13,880 nucleotides of DNA from Clostridiales bacterium UBA1316 (GTDB lineage Bacteria; Bacillota; Clostridia; Oscillospirales; Oscillospiraceae). Numbering within the stretch: the stretch's first letter is position 1; each line of letters opens with the position of its first letter. Shown piece after piece: positions 1 to 6,465 of this stretch. The stretch lies in contig DBTM01000090.1 in NCBI GenBank assembly GCA_002307055.1, positions 1 through 13,880 of the forward strand, given 5' to 3'. A model generated the notes under the pieces. That model saw nothing but the letters and a program-made list of their open reading frames with translations. It had not been told where the DNA came from and ran no database searches. The position numbers were made by a program, and so were the translations under genes.

Positions 1-21
1 AGAGATTAAATCATTGATTAC

Positions 22-1824
22 CTAGCTATCGGTCACATAATACTGTGCTTGTGTCATATACATTTCGTAATATGAATTTCCCTTATCCATAATTAAATCG
101 ATGTGCGTTCCGGCTTGAGTAATTTCGCCGTTCTTGAATACTAAGATGCGGTCACTCAGCTTGCAGCTAGATAGCCGATGTGATATAAACACAACAGATT
201 TGTCTTCCGTAATCTCATTAAACTTGGAAAAGATTTCAGCTTCAGCATACGGGTCCAAAGCTGCCGTAGGCTCGTCCAGAATTACAATCGGAGCGTCTTT
301 GTATATAGCTCTCGCTAAAGCGATTTTCTGCTCCTCTCCGCCGGAAAACTCAATGCCATCCATATCGAAGTATTTATAGACCGCTGTATTCCCTCCGTTT
401 TTCAAGCTTTGTATTTTCGCTGCCATCCCCACCTTACTTAGCGCATTGGCAATATAGTCGCTTCCTTTTTCGTCGTCAAAAGCAATATTTTCGTTTACCG
501 AACACGCGAATAGCTTAAAATCCTGAAAAACGATAGAGTACAATTTTCTATACTCATCTTGTTCAAAATTACTTATGTCAACCCCATTAACTGTTATTCT
601 GCCTTCGGTAGGCTTATATAGTCCGCAAAGCAGCTTTATGAATGTGGTTTTTCCCGCTCCGTTTTCCCCGATTATTGATATATGTTCTTTTTTACTGATT
701 TTCGCATTTATATTTTTCAGTGTATATTCATCGGAGCGCGGGTATTTGAAAGATACATTGTGAAATTCTATAACGATATCATCATCCTGAGGAACTGACG
801 ATTTTTCGCTCTTACCGGACTTCTTAACGTCGTTGTATGTAAGAAGCTCATGAAGCTTTTCAACGTAATAATGTATAAACCGGTAATCGACTACATTATC
901 TAGCATGCTGTAAATTGATCGTCCAAATTGCATGGCAGCTCCGGTATACATCGTAAAATCGCCTATACTTATAAGCTTCTTAACTACGCAGAATGCTATA
1001 TAAGAATAGACAATCAGCATCTGTACTTGCTCATTTATGGACATAAGGCCGCCTAGAATACCTGTTTTTCTCATTGATTGCTTATTTGCTTTAAAAGTTT
1101 TGTTGTTGAACCGGTCAATCTCCTCTTCTAGCATTCCCTTAATATCAAATATTCTTGCGTCTTTTCCTATCTTGAAATCACTGGTTAACGATTCGAAATA
1201 CTCTACTCTCCGGCTAAAAGCAATCATCATCTTTTCGATTTTCAGATTTATGTCTTTCGTCTTCTTGTTAAGCAAATTATTAATGATAACAAGTATTACC
1301 ATTGCTGCAATCAAAAAAGGATTGAGAATGATAATCAGAACTCCGTAAGAAATTAAGTTCATTGCCTGAGAAATAAAGCCTTGTACGCTGTTTATCATAC
1401 GGATAATAAGCTGCCGTTGATTAATTGATGCCATAACCTCGCTTCTCAGGTCGAGAAAGGCAGGATCTTCAAGCGTCTCAAATTCAAGGTTCATTATTTT
1501 GTCGTTTATTTCAGCTTGAAAGCCGTTCATCAATTCTATATTCAGAATGTTTGTTGATAACTCTATTCTGCTTCTGATTATGCGTGTAATTATAATAATC
1601 CCAAGCATTAATGCAAGATAAATTGATATATTCTTCCATTCTGGAGAATTTGTTATTTCGTTGATTATAAGGGCGGGAAAAAGTATGTACGCGTAACTAT
1701 TTATAATCATAACGAGTGGATTAAGTATTGACAGAAAAACGTATTTTCTCGATATTTTGATTGACTTAGCAACAAAGAATGCCAGCAGGCTTAACGTCCT
1801 TCTAAGTTTTTTGATAGCTTTCAT
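22..1824 (-). CDS. ABC exporter half-transporter (membrane domain plus ATPase), second of a pair
   Basis: A 600-residue half-size ABC exporter: an N-terminal membrane domain (about residues 1-330, with hydrophobic segments near 28-58, 66-83, 150-182 and 265-283) followed by an ATPase domain (about 350-600). The ATPase motifs are intact: Walker A GENGAGKTT (386-394), Q-loop Gln434, signature FSGGE (493-497), Walker B ILDEP with Asp517/Glu518, and switch His549. Such proteins use ATP to move a substrate out across the cytoplasmic membrane as dimers. The ATG start overlaps the stop of the upstream ABC gene by one base (TAATG), which implies translational coupling and a heterodimer with that partner. 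There is no N-terminal C39 peptidase domain, so leader-peptide cleavage is not indicated. The substrate cannot be read from sequence; peptides or drugs are both possible. The gene is A+T-rich compared with those to the right. Confidence 0.93.
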   Translation of the reverse strand: MKAIKKLRRTLSLLAFFVAKSIKISRKYVFLSILNPLVMIINSYAYILFPALIINEITNSPEWKNISIYLALMLGIIIITRIIRSRIELSTNILNIELMNGFQAEINDKIMNLEFETLEDPAFLDLRSEVMASINQRQLIIRMINSVQGFISQAMNLISYGVLIIILNPFLIAAMVILVIINNLLNKKTKDINLKIEKMMIAFSRRVEYFESLTSDFKIGKDARIFDIKGMLEEEIDRFNNKTFKANKQSMRKTGILGGLMSINEQVQMLIVYSYIAFCVVKKLISIGDFTMYTGAAMQFGRSIYSMLDNVVDYRFIHYYVEKLHELLTYNDVKKSGKSEKSSVPQDDDIVIEFHNVSFKYPRSDEYTLKNINAKISKKEHISIIGENGAGKTTFIKLLCGLYKPTEGRITVNGVDISNFEQDEYRKLYSIVFQDFKLFACSVNENIAFDDEKGSDYIANALSKVGMAAKIQSLKNGGNTAVYKYFDMDGIEFSGGEEQKIALARAIYKDAPIVILDEPTAALDPYAEAEIFSKFNEITEDKSVVFISHRLSSCKLSDRILVFKNGEITQAGTHIDLIMDKGNSYYEMYMTQAQYYVTDS

Positions 1825-3620
1825 TATTTCATCACGCTCTCTTCGTTATAGTATTTAGCCTGAATCATAAACATTTCTTTATATTTGCTATCTTTAGCTA
1901 ATAATTGAGTATGCGTTCCGGTTTCTAAAATACGTCCGTCGTCAATTAAAACAATTCTGTCGCAAAACTGCGTACTAGCAAGCCTGTGTGAAATGAACAA
2001 TGATATACGATTATCACTGATTTTCTTATACTGCTTATATATTGCGTCTTCCATCAATGCGTCAAAATGCGCTGTCGGCTCGTCGAGGATAATTACAGAG
2101 GCTTGGTCTTTATAAATAGTTCTGGCTATCGCAATACCTTGATTTTCTCCGCCGGATAATTCTATGCCCTCTTCGTCAAGTGTTTTTTGTACAACAGTGT
2201 CTATACCTTTAGGCGCTTTGTCGATAATTTTGCCCCAGCCTGCCTTGTTTAAGCTCTCGACAACTTTTACCTCATCGATGTTGTTTTTTTCGCTTAAGGC
2301 AACATTTGCAGCAATCGAAAAAGCAAAAATATTGAGCTCTTGGAAAACTACAGCCAATTGATTTAATAAGCTTTTTTTGTTTATCCGCTTGATTGGTATG
2401 TTATTGATTAGTACCTCGCCCTCTGTCGGCATATAAAAACCGCAAATAAGCTTCACTATTGTTGTTTTGCCGCTGCCGTTTACGCCAACCAAAGCGACCT
2501 TTTCATTTTTCATTATTTTAAAATTAACTTCTTTCAGAGTGTAATTCTCTGAATTACAATATTTAAACCATACGTTTTTGAATTCGATTTCTTCAATTTT
2601 ATCTACATTTATATTCTCTTTTTCTTCAATGGAGGGTAACCCCATTATGTTTCTGTAATCGTCAACCTCTCTGGTCATCAGCTTAATACTTGAAAATGAG
2701 GATACGATATCTTCAAACCATGATGTAAAGTCAACGAACGTATTAATATACATGATGAAAGAACCGACGCCGATAACGCCCCGGAGCATTTTGAATATAA
2801 GGAAGCCAAAGTAGCCTACTATATTTGCAATATCAAGCAGATACGTGAGCAGATACCACTTATTTTTTTCCTTTACAACCGCCCGGTTCAGCCTGACGAG
2901 CCCGTCCTTTGCATTCTTGAACTGTTGTGCCATAAAGTTTTTAAGATTATACAGCCTGATGTCTTTACCGAAATCAGTATTGGACATGATCTCAGTGAAA
3001 TAACCGGATTTGCGGAAAAATATGCTAAATTCTTCCCTATATTTAATGTCTACCTTAACCATCTTCATTTTTACGAAATGGTAAATAACACTAATGGCAA
3101 GCAAAGCTATAGTTAACTTCCAGTCAAGCGTAATAAGTATGCCGACAAATCCAACAGTTGAAACAGCGCTCATAATTAAGCCGCTCGTTTGTCTTAGCAT
3201 GCCTTCCATACCTGTATTCCAAGAATTGCAAGCGCTTACTGCCCGGTTATAGGCGTCTAAAATGGCAGGGTTCTCGAGATGCTGGTATTCGATATCAATA
3301 GTTTTTGAGGCTAAATCCCTTTTTTTCAGTAATCTGTATGTAACGAATCTTATCGACGTCATTCCGTATGTATATCGCTGAAGGAAATTCGTCACCATGA
3401 TTGCTAAAATAAATACAACAATAATAGTAAATATCTTTGTAAAATCATTTTTTGTGTCCGAAAGGCTGTCAATTAATACTTTCGGGAAAAAAATAAACAA
3501 GAAGGGCTGTACTTTTGACAAGAAGGTATTAAAAAAATACAGCAAAAACAAGCCTTTATTGCATTTCCATACAGATTGAAGCGAATATCCAACATTATCG
3601 ATTATTTTTCTTTCTTTCAT
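1824..3620 (-). CDS. ABC exporter half-transporter (membrane domain plus ATPase), first of a pair
   Basis: A 598-residue half-size ABC exporter, partner of the overlapping downstream gene. The ATG at 3620 is chosen over an in-frame ATG 15 codons upstream because a GAGGGG ribosome site sits five bases before it. The membrane domain fills about residues 1-330. The ATPase domain shows Walker A GVNGSGKTT (379-387), Q-loop Gln427, signature LSGGE (488-492), Walker B ILDEP with Asp513/Glu514, and switch His545. The D-loop reads AHFDA where the partner has AALDP. Both partners keep the catalytic Glu, so this is not the usual heterodimer with one degenerate ATP site. The substrate is unknown. The WapI-like gene ends 134 bases upstream and may share the transcript, since I see no terminator in that gap. 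Confidence 0.93.
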   Translation of the reverse strand: MKERKIIDNVGYSLQSVWKCNKGLFLLYFFNTFLSKVQPFLFIFFPKVLIDSLSDTKNDFTKIFTIIVVFILAIMVTNFLQRYTYGMTSIRFVTYRLLKKRDLASKTIDIEYQHLENPAILDAYNRAVSACNSWNTGMEGMLRQTSGLIMSAVSTVGFVGILITLDWKLTIALLAISVIYHFVKMKMVKVDIKYREEFSIFFRKSGYFTEIMSNTDFGKDIRLYNLKNFMAQQFKNAKDGLVRLNRAVVKEKNKWYLLTYLLDIANIVGYFGFLIFKMLRGVIGVGSFIMYINTFVDFTSWFEDIVSSFSSIKLMTREVDDYRNIMGLPSIEEKENINVDKIEEIEFKNVWFKYCNSENYTLKEVNFKIMKNEKVALVGVNGSGKTTIVKLICGFYMPTEGEVLINNIPIKRINKKSLLNQLAVVFQELNIFAFSIAANVALSEKNNIDEVKVVESLNKAGWGKIIDKAPKGIDTVVQKTLDEEGIELSGGENQGIAIARTIYKDQASVIILDEPTAHFDALMEDAIYKQYKKISDNRISLFISHRLASTQFCDRIVLIDDGRILETGTHTQLLAKDSKYKEMFMIQAKYYNEESVMK

Positions 3621-3754
3621 AATGCCCCTCAAATCTAACATTAATATTAAGCAATACATCATCAAAAATACGAAATACAGACGGTTTCTTCTGTTCTAAT
3701 TTTGTAAATCAGCATAACACAAAAGAGCGTATATCTTCGTATGCTTCCTGCATC

Positions 3755-4186
3755 CTATACCAGCTCCAATAAATCAGCAAAGCCTTTTAGTGACGTCTGG
3801 TCAGCGGAAAATTCGAACTCTAAACTTTGAATTCTCGCATTACCGTATATTTTACCGCTTATAGTAAGGTGGCCTGTATTATCCATACTGAAGCTGACAT
3901 GGCGTCCATAACCAATATCATCCAATTCAACTTTGCTGGTGTGAAATTCATACAGTTCTTTTATCTCATCAGCAAACCTCAAGCATTCCTTTATACCGTA
4001 TTCGCACTCAGCAATCCCCGATAACACTCCCGATTTAACTTGAAGATTGAATACAGTGTTATATGGATTACTGTTCATTGCATCTTCAGGATGGTGAATG
4101 GTATCTGAAATGGTAAGATAATTATCAAGATAGATAATTTCAAATTGCGTATTTGCCTGCTGAACATGATAAATGGGCTTGCTCAA
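3755..4186 (-). CDS. WapI-family immunity-like protein (putative)
   Basis: A 143-residue acidic, soluble protein with no signal peptide or membrane segment. Its layout resembles the small WapI-type immunity family: a 'QFEI' strand near residue 14, then a 'FADEIKELYE' helix (71-80), strands, a 'DNTGHLTISGKI' turn (102-113), and a C-terminal 'LEFEFSADQTSL' block (122-133) matching the family's FEFxxDQT signature. Members are thought to neutralise toxin domains of WapA-like contact-inhibition proteins; that role here is inference. The start is uncertain. TTG at 4186 directly follows two in-frame stops, the next in-frame ATG is residue 37 and would remove the first strands, and there is no clear ribosome site. 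A hairpin lies just upstream. No cognate toxin gene is visible in the window, so it could be an orphan immunity gene or serve another role. Confidence 0.6.
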   Translation of the reverse strand: MSKPIYHVQQANTQFEIIYLDNYLTISDTIHHPEDAMNSNPYNTVFNLQVKSGVLSGIAECEYGIKECLRFADEIKELYEFHTSKVELDDIGYGRHVSFSMDNTGHLTISGKIYGNARIQSLEFEFSADQTSLKGFADLLELV

Positions 4187-4191
4187 TTATT

Positions 4192-4218
4192 AATTAGCTT
4201 GAATTTCTGAAGCTAATT
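4192..4218 (-). promoter_or_regulatory. Leader inverted repeat before the WapI-like gene
   Basis: A perfect 9-bp inverted repeat, AATTAGCTT and AAGCTAATT, separated by a 9-base loop. On the minus strand it lies in the presumed 5' leader, ending five bases before the TTG start, exactly where a ribosome site would be expected. There is no following run of T, so it is not a standard terminator. It could be an operator or a translation-controlling hairpin; the sequence does not decide. Confidence 0.4.
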
Positions 4219-4237
4219 TGTTATTTGGTTATATACC

Positions 4238-4266
4238 ACCATAGCACATCCCCCATTCCCATTCAA
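4238..4266 (-). promoter_or_regulatory. Promoter for the WapI-like gene (and perhaps the ABC pair)
   Basis: Minus-strand sigma-A-like promoter: -35 TTGAAT (4261-4266), a 17-base spacer, and -10 TATGGT (4238-4243) preceded by TGC, an extended -10. It sits immediately after the terminator at 4280-4312 and before the immunity-like gene, so a new transcript would begin here, giving a leader of roughly 45 bases. Confidence 0.5.
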
Positions 4267-4279
4267 CTCTAAAAATAGC

Positions 4280-4312
4280 AAAAAGCGACAGCTTGCGCGT
4301 CTGCCGCTTTTT
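4280..4312 (-). terminator. Rho-independent terminator (minus strand, possibly bidirectional)
   Basis: A 12-bp stem with a 9-base loop. Read on the minus strand the arms are AAAAAGCGGCAG and CTGTCGCTTTTT, where the single imperfect pair is an allowed G-U; on the plus strand the same position is an A-C mismatch, so minus-strand termination is favoured. It ends whatever is transcribed leftward from 4313 upward and separates it from the immunity/ABC unit. The stem nearly matches the terminator at 8913-8939. Confidence 0.8.
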
Positions 4313-4385
4313 ATTGCAATATACATAAAACTAAGTATCCGGGTGGACAGACGGTCATCGTGCATCACAAATCGCCGCTGCCGTA

Positions 4386-4394
4386 TGCTATAAT
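4386..4394 (+). promoter_or_regulatory. Plus-strand extended -10 motif
   Basis: A perfect extended -10, TGC followed by TATAAT, with no good -35 at the usual distance (bases 4366-4371 read CACAAA). It faces the gene-free spacer, where only a 26-codon ORF without a ribosome site follows. It may drive a short plus-strand RNA or be fortuitous. Confidence 0.3.
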
Positions 4395-4586
4395 ACCCTT
4401 GTCCCATAGATCACGAAGATGGTAAAAAATGTAAACAATCGCATCGAGAGGGGAAGAGCGGGGCGAAAAATTTATATGTATATAGGGGTTTTTGAGTAAG
4501 GTGAAATGAATAAATCCAGTAATTGCAATAGTTAGACTGGTGTGGGGATGGCGGGTTGTTAATATAATGGTAATATATTTAACACA

Positions 4587-4614
4587 ATTGTAACAAATTT
4601 TCGGTGATTATCAA
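4587..4614 (-). promoter_or_regulatory. Strong minus-strand promoter in a gene-free spacer
   Basis: -35 TTGATA (4609-4614), a 16-base spacer, and -10 TACAAT (4587-4592) preceded by TGT, an extended -10. Both hexamers match five of six consensus bases. It lies downstream of the YdjM-like gene and fires leftward towards the terminator at 4280-4312 with no gene in between. Confidence 0.55.
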
Positions 4615-4706
4615 CATGTTTAAGGCGGATATCGGCGTTATTTGGGGCAATGCAGGCGCTTTTTAAGGCAATATACGGGTATAAAATGGCGATTTAAATA
4701 TATAAA

Positions 4707-5297
4707 TTATAGCTTTCCTGATTTAAAAAATTGAGGTATCTGCTTTTTGCGGATGAGGCGGATGAACAAAACGGCGAGGATTGCGATGCCGGCAAGTTCG
4801 AAAAGCAGAGGGGTTGGGTTTTTGAGGATGGAGAGCATATTTTGTTCGAGCCAGTTGTCGAAGCGGTAGGGGAAGCCCAGCAGGGTGCTCAGCCAGGCGG
4901 CTTTGGCGGAGAGGGCGGACCTGATGTTCCAAAAGGGCCATAGGAGGGTTTCGGGGTAGCGCCACATGCTGTCGAGAAGCAGGTGGGCTAAGCTGGCGGT
5001 GCCGAGCACCAGGATGGAGCTGCGCTTGCGTTTTTTGAACCGGCAGACGCCTATGATTAACAAAATCAGCGTGAAGAGCAGGGTGTGGGCGTAGATGCGG
5101 CTGTTATGGTAGGTGTTAATGAACAAAAGGGCGCCGATGGGCTTGTCGATTAAATCGGGCAAAACCGAGCCGACCAGGACAAACCGATAGTCGATTTCGG
5201 GAACGGGTTTTTTAGCGTACTTTGCAGCCGCGGCTTCGTATAATTTAAAAGCCCCGGCAGTCAGGCCGAGATGACCGAAAAAAATCAATATTTTCAC
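4707..5297 (-). CDS. YdjM-type (LexA-binding inner-membrane hydrolase-like) membrane protein
   Basis: A 196-residue membrane protein of the YdjM/PF04307 type, annotated as putative metal-dependent hydrolases of unknown substrate. Conserved polar positions sit in or beside hydrophobic segments: His9 in FFGHLG, Asp48/Asp51 in GSVLPDLIDKP, His71 in YAHTLLF, His105/Asp109 in AHLLLDSMW, and the family's LLWPFW (118-123). A final membrane segment (about 165-182) precedes a basic tail. The GTG start at 5297 touches the AAAAGG stretch; a TTG three codons later (5288) has better spacing from AAAGGGTG and may be the true start. It is the last gene of the helicase-GNAT-Gre operon, 20-29 bases after the Gre stop. 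Biochemical function is not established for the family. Confidence 0.82.
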   Translation of the reverse strand: MKILIFFGHLGLTAGAFKLYEAAAAKYAKKPVPEIDYRFVLVGSVLPDLIDKPIGALLFINTYHNSRIYAHTLLFTLILLIIGVCRFKKRKRSSILVLGTASLAHLLLDSMWRYPETLLWPFWNIRSALSAKAAWLSTLLGFPYRFDNWLEQNMLSILKNPTPLLFELAGIAILAVLFIRLIRKKQIPQFFKSGKL

Positions 5298-5317
5298 CCT
5301 TTTCGGAATTTGTAATT

Positions 5318-5821
5318 TTAGTAGGAGCTGATTTCCCAGGACTCGTCGTCCACGCCTTTCTGGACGGAGCGGATGACGATATAGTAGCTGTATTCGGGGT
5401 TGACCTCGACGCGGATTCTGTCGCCTGTCTTATGGCCCATCACAGCCTTGCCGATGGGAGACTCCTTGCTGATGAGGTCCACCAGCGCGTTTTGGCGCAG
5501 GGTTGTCACGATTTGAATAGTCTGCGTCTCGGCTTCCTCTTCAAAGTAAATTTCCACGATGTCGAACAGGCCGACCTCGTCCGGCTTGGACGCGCCTGTG
5601 ATGATCTTAGCGGTTTTTATCATGTTCTGCAGATACCGGACGCGGCTGTCGTTTCTGTTTTTCTCGCGCTTGGCGGCCTTGTATTCAAAATTTTCGCTGA
5701 GGTCGCCGAAGGCTCTTGCGGTTTTGACATCCTCAATGAGCTGCGGGTGCAGGACATTGACGCGGTATTCGATTTCTTCCCGCATTTTTTTAATGTCAAC
5801 GGCTGTGAGTTCGTCATGCAT
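5318..5821 (-). CDS. GreA/GreB-family transcription elongation factor
   Basis: A 167-residue Gre-type factor. Gre proteins insert a coiled coil into the RNA polymerase secondary channel and stimulate transcript cleavage to rescue backtracked complexes. The N-terminal helical hairpin (about 1-75) carries the tip motif GDLSEN (39-44) with the two key acids Asp40 and Glu43, then EYKAAKREK. The C-terminal domain has the family pattern SPIGKAVMGHKTGD (121-134). The ATG at 5821 is preferred over a longer in-frame start because a GAGGAG site lies ten bases upstream and it begins one base after the GNAT stop, indicating coupling. Length is slightly above the usual 158 or so. It may be a second, GreA-like paralogue rather than the housekeeping greA, since that gene normally has other neighbours, so I give no symbol. 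Confidence 0.9.
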   Translation of the reverse strand: MHDELTAVDIKKMREEIEYRVNVLHPQLIEDVKTARAFGDLSENFEYKAAKREKNRNDSRVRYLQNMIKTAKIITGASKPDEVGLFDIVEIYFEEEAETQTIQIVTTLRQNALVDLISKESPIGKAVMGHKTGDRIRVEVNPEYSYYIVIRSVQKGVDDESWEISSY

Positions 5822-5822
5822 T

Positions 5823-6461
5823 TTACTTGAGCTCCTCTTTATACTTTTGGCGTATCGATTTTTCCTTGGTGTCCTGCGCGAGGCCGACAAGGAGCCCCAG
5901 ACAAAAACCGATGGCGAGACCGGCAAAGAGCTGACCGGCGGCGACGCCGACGGCGCTGCCGAGCATCAAGCCGAAGCACATAAAATAGGTCATCCGATTC
6001 CGGGAAGGCCGTTCCTTTAACCAGCGCGGGTCCTCTTTGTCATTGCGCTTGGACATAAGCTGAAAGCTGCTATTCTTGAGTACCTTGATTGCCGCCGCGT
6101 TTTCCCTCGGCGTCTGGGCGATAACGAAAAAGACGTCCCGCTGGGCAAAAGCCCAGGACAGCAGCGCTTTGACCGCTTCAGCGGCATACCCTTGCTTTTG
6201 CTGCGGCGTGTCAATCGTAAAAACGAGCTCAACAGCGCCTTTTTCCGGAGGGCCCTTGAAGCCGAGGCTGCCGATTGCCGTTCCGTCCGTGCGTAAACAG
6301 ATTTGCCATCTGGTATACCAGAACCAATCGTCCGTATGCTTCACGCAGGCTTTAAGCTGCTTTTGGAGTCCCGCGTCTTCAGGGGCCTGCTTGAGCAGCT
6401 CGCTGAGCTGCTCGGCGGTCATCGGTACGATCTTCAAACGCTTTGTTTTTAATTCTTTCAT
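5823..6461 (-). CDS. GNAT-family acetyltransferase with a C-terminal glycine-rich membrane tail
   Basis: A 212-residue protein. Residues about 1-140 are a GNAT N-acetyltransferase of the RimJ/RimL-like type, which moves an acetyl group from acetyl-CoA to an amine. Motif A is visible as QKQGYAAE (88-95, Q-x-x-G-x-A), followed by an NAAAIKVL helix (121-128); the usual LGF after this helix is NSSF. Residues 157-194 form a hydrophobic glycine-rich hairpin, likely two membrane passes, then a charged tail. Such glycine-zipper segments usually occur as separate small proteins, so the fusion is unusual. The ATG at 6461 has an AAGGA site and lies four bases after the helicase stop; the longer in-frame start would overlap the helicase by about 146 bases. 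The substrate is unknown. Confidence 0.85.
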   Translation of the reverse strand: MKELKTKRLKIVPMTAEQLSELLKQAPEDAGLQKQLKACVKHTDDWFWYTRWQICLRTDGTAIGSLGFKGPPEKGAVELVFTIDTPQQKQGYAAEAVKALLSWAFAQRDVFFVIAQTPRENAAAIKVLKNSSFQLMSKRNDKEDPRWLKERPSRNRMTYFMCFGLMLGSAVGVAAGQLFAGLAIGFCLGLLVGLAQDTKEKSIRQKYKEELK

Positions 6462-6465
6462 TTTA

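Larger units (their letters stand above)
4275..4580 (-). ncRNA. Candidate small untranslated transcript
   Basis: A transcription unit without a credible ORF: a strong minus-strand promoter at 4587-4614 and a rho-independent terminator at 4280-4312 bracket about 300 bases. Minus-strand reading frames here are either very short or run through the terminator stem. I do not recognise a known RNA family. It could be a regulatory RNA, or this could be a promoter inside a long 3' untranslated region of the helicase operon. Its existence rests only on the promoter and terminator patterns. Confidence 0.3.
4313..4706. other. Gene-free spacer of about 390 bases
   Basis: No ORF with a convincing ribosome site on either strand. 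The spacer holds a minus-strand promoter (4587-4614), a plus-strand extended -10 motif (4386-4394) and A+T-rich stretches near 4560-4600. The YdjM-like gene ends at 4707 with no hairpin terminator directly after it, so its transcript may run on to the terminator at 4280-4312. Confidence 0.6.

Noticed and set aside
3621..3754. Small peptide precursor upstream of the ABC genes
   Set aside because: Only a 14-codon frame with no leader-like or Cys/Gly-rich pattern was found.
4213..4407. A 64-codon minus-strand ORF
   Set aside because: It runs straight through the terminator hairpin and the downstream promoter, has no ribosome site, and its sequence is largely the translated stem.
4384..4443. An 18-codon hydrophobic minus-strand ORF (type I toxin-like size)
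   Set aside because: The upstream region is pyrimidine-rich with no ribosome site, and the peptide lacks a charged tail typical of such toxins.
4419..4499. A 26-codon plus-strand ORF after the TATAAT motif
   Set aside because: No properly spaced ribosome site and no recognisable sequence; could be real but not supportable.
5822..5926. Longer start for the Gre-family gene
   Set aside because: The extra 35 codons overlap the acetyltransferase and translate to low-complexity Ser/Arg sequence; the ATG at 5821 has its own ribosome site.
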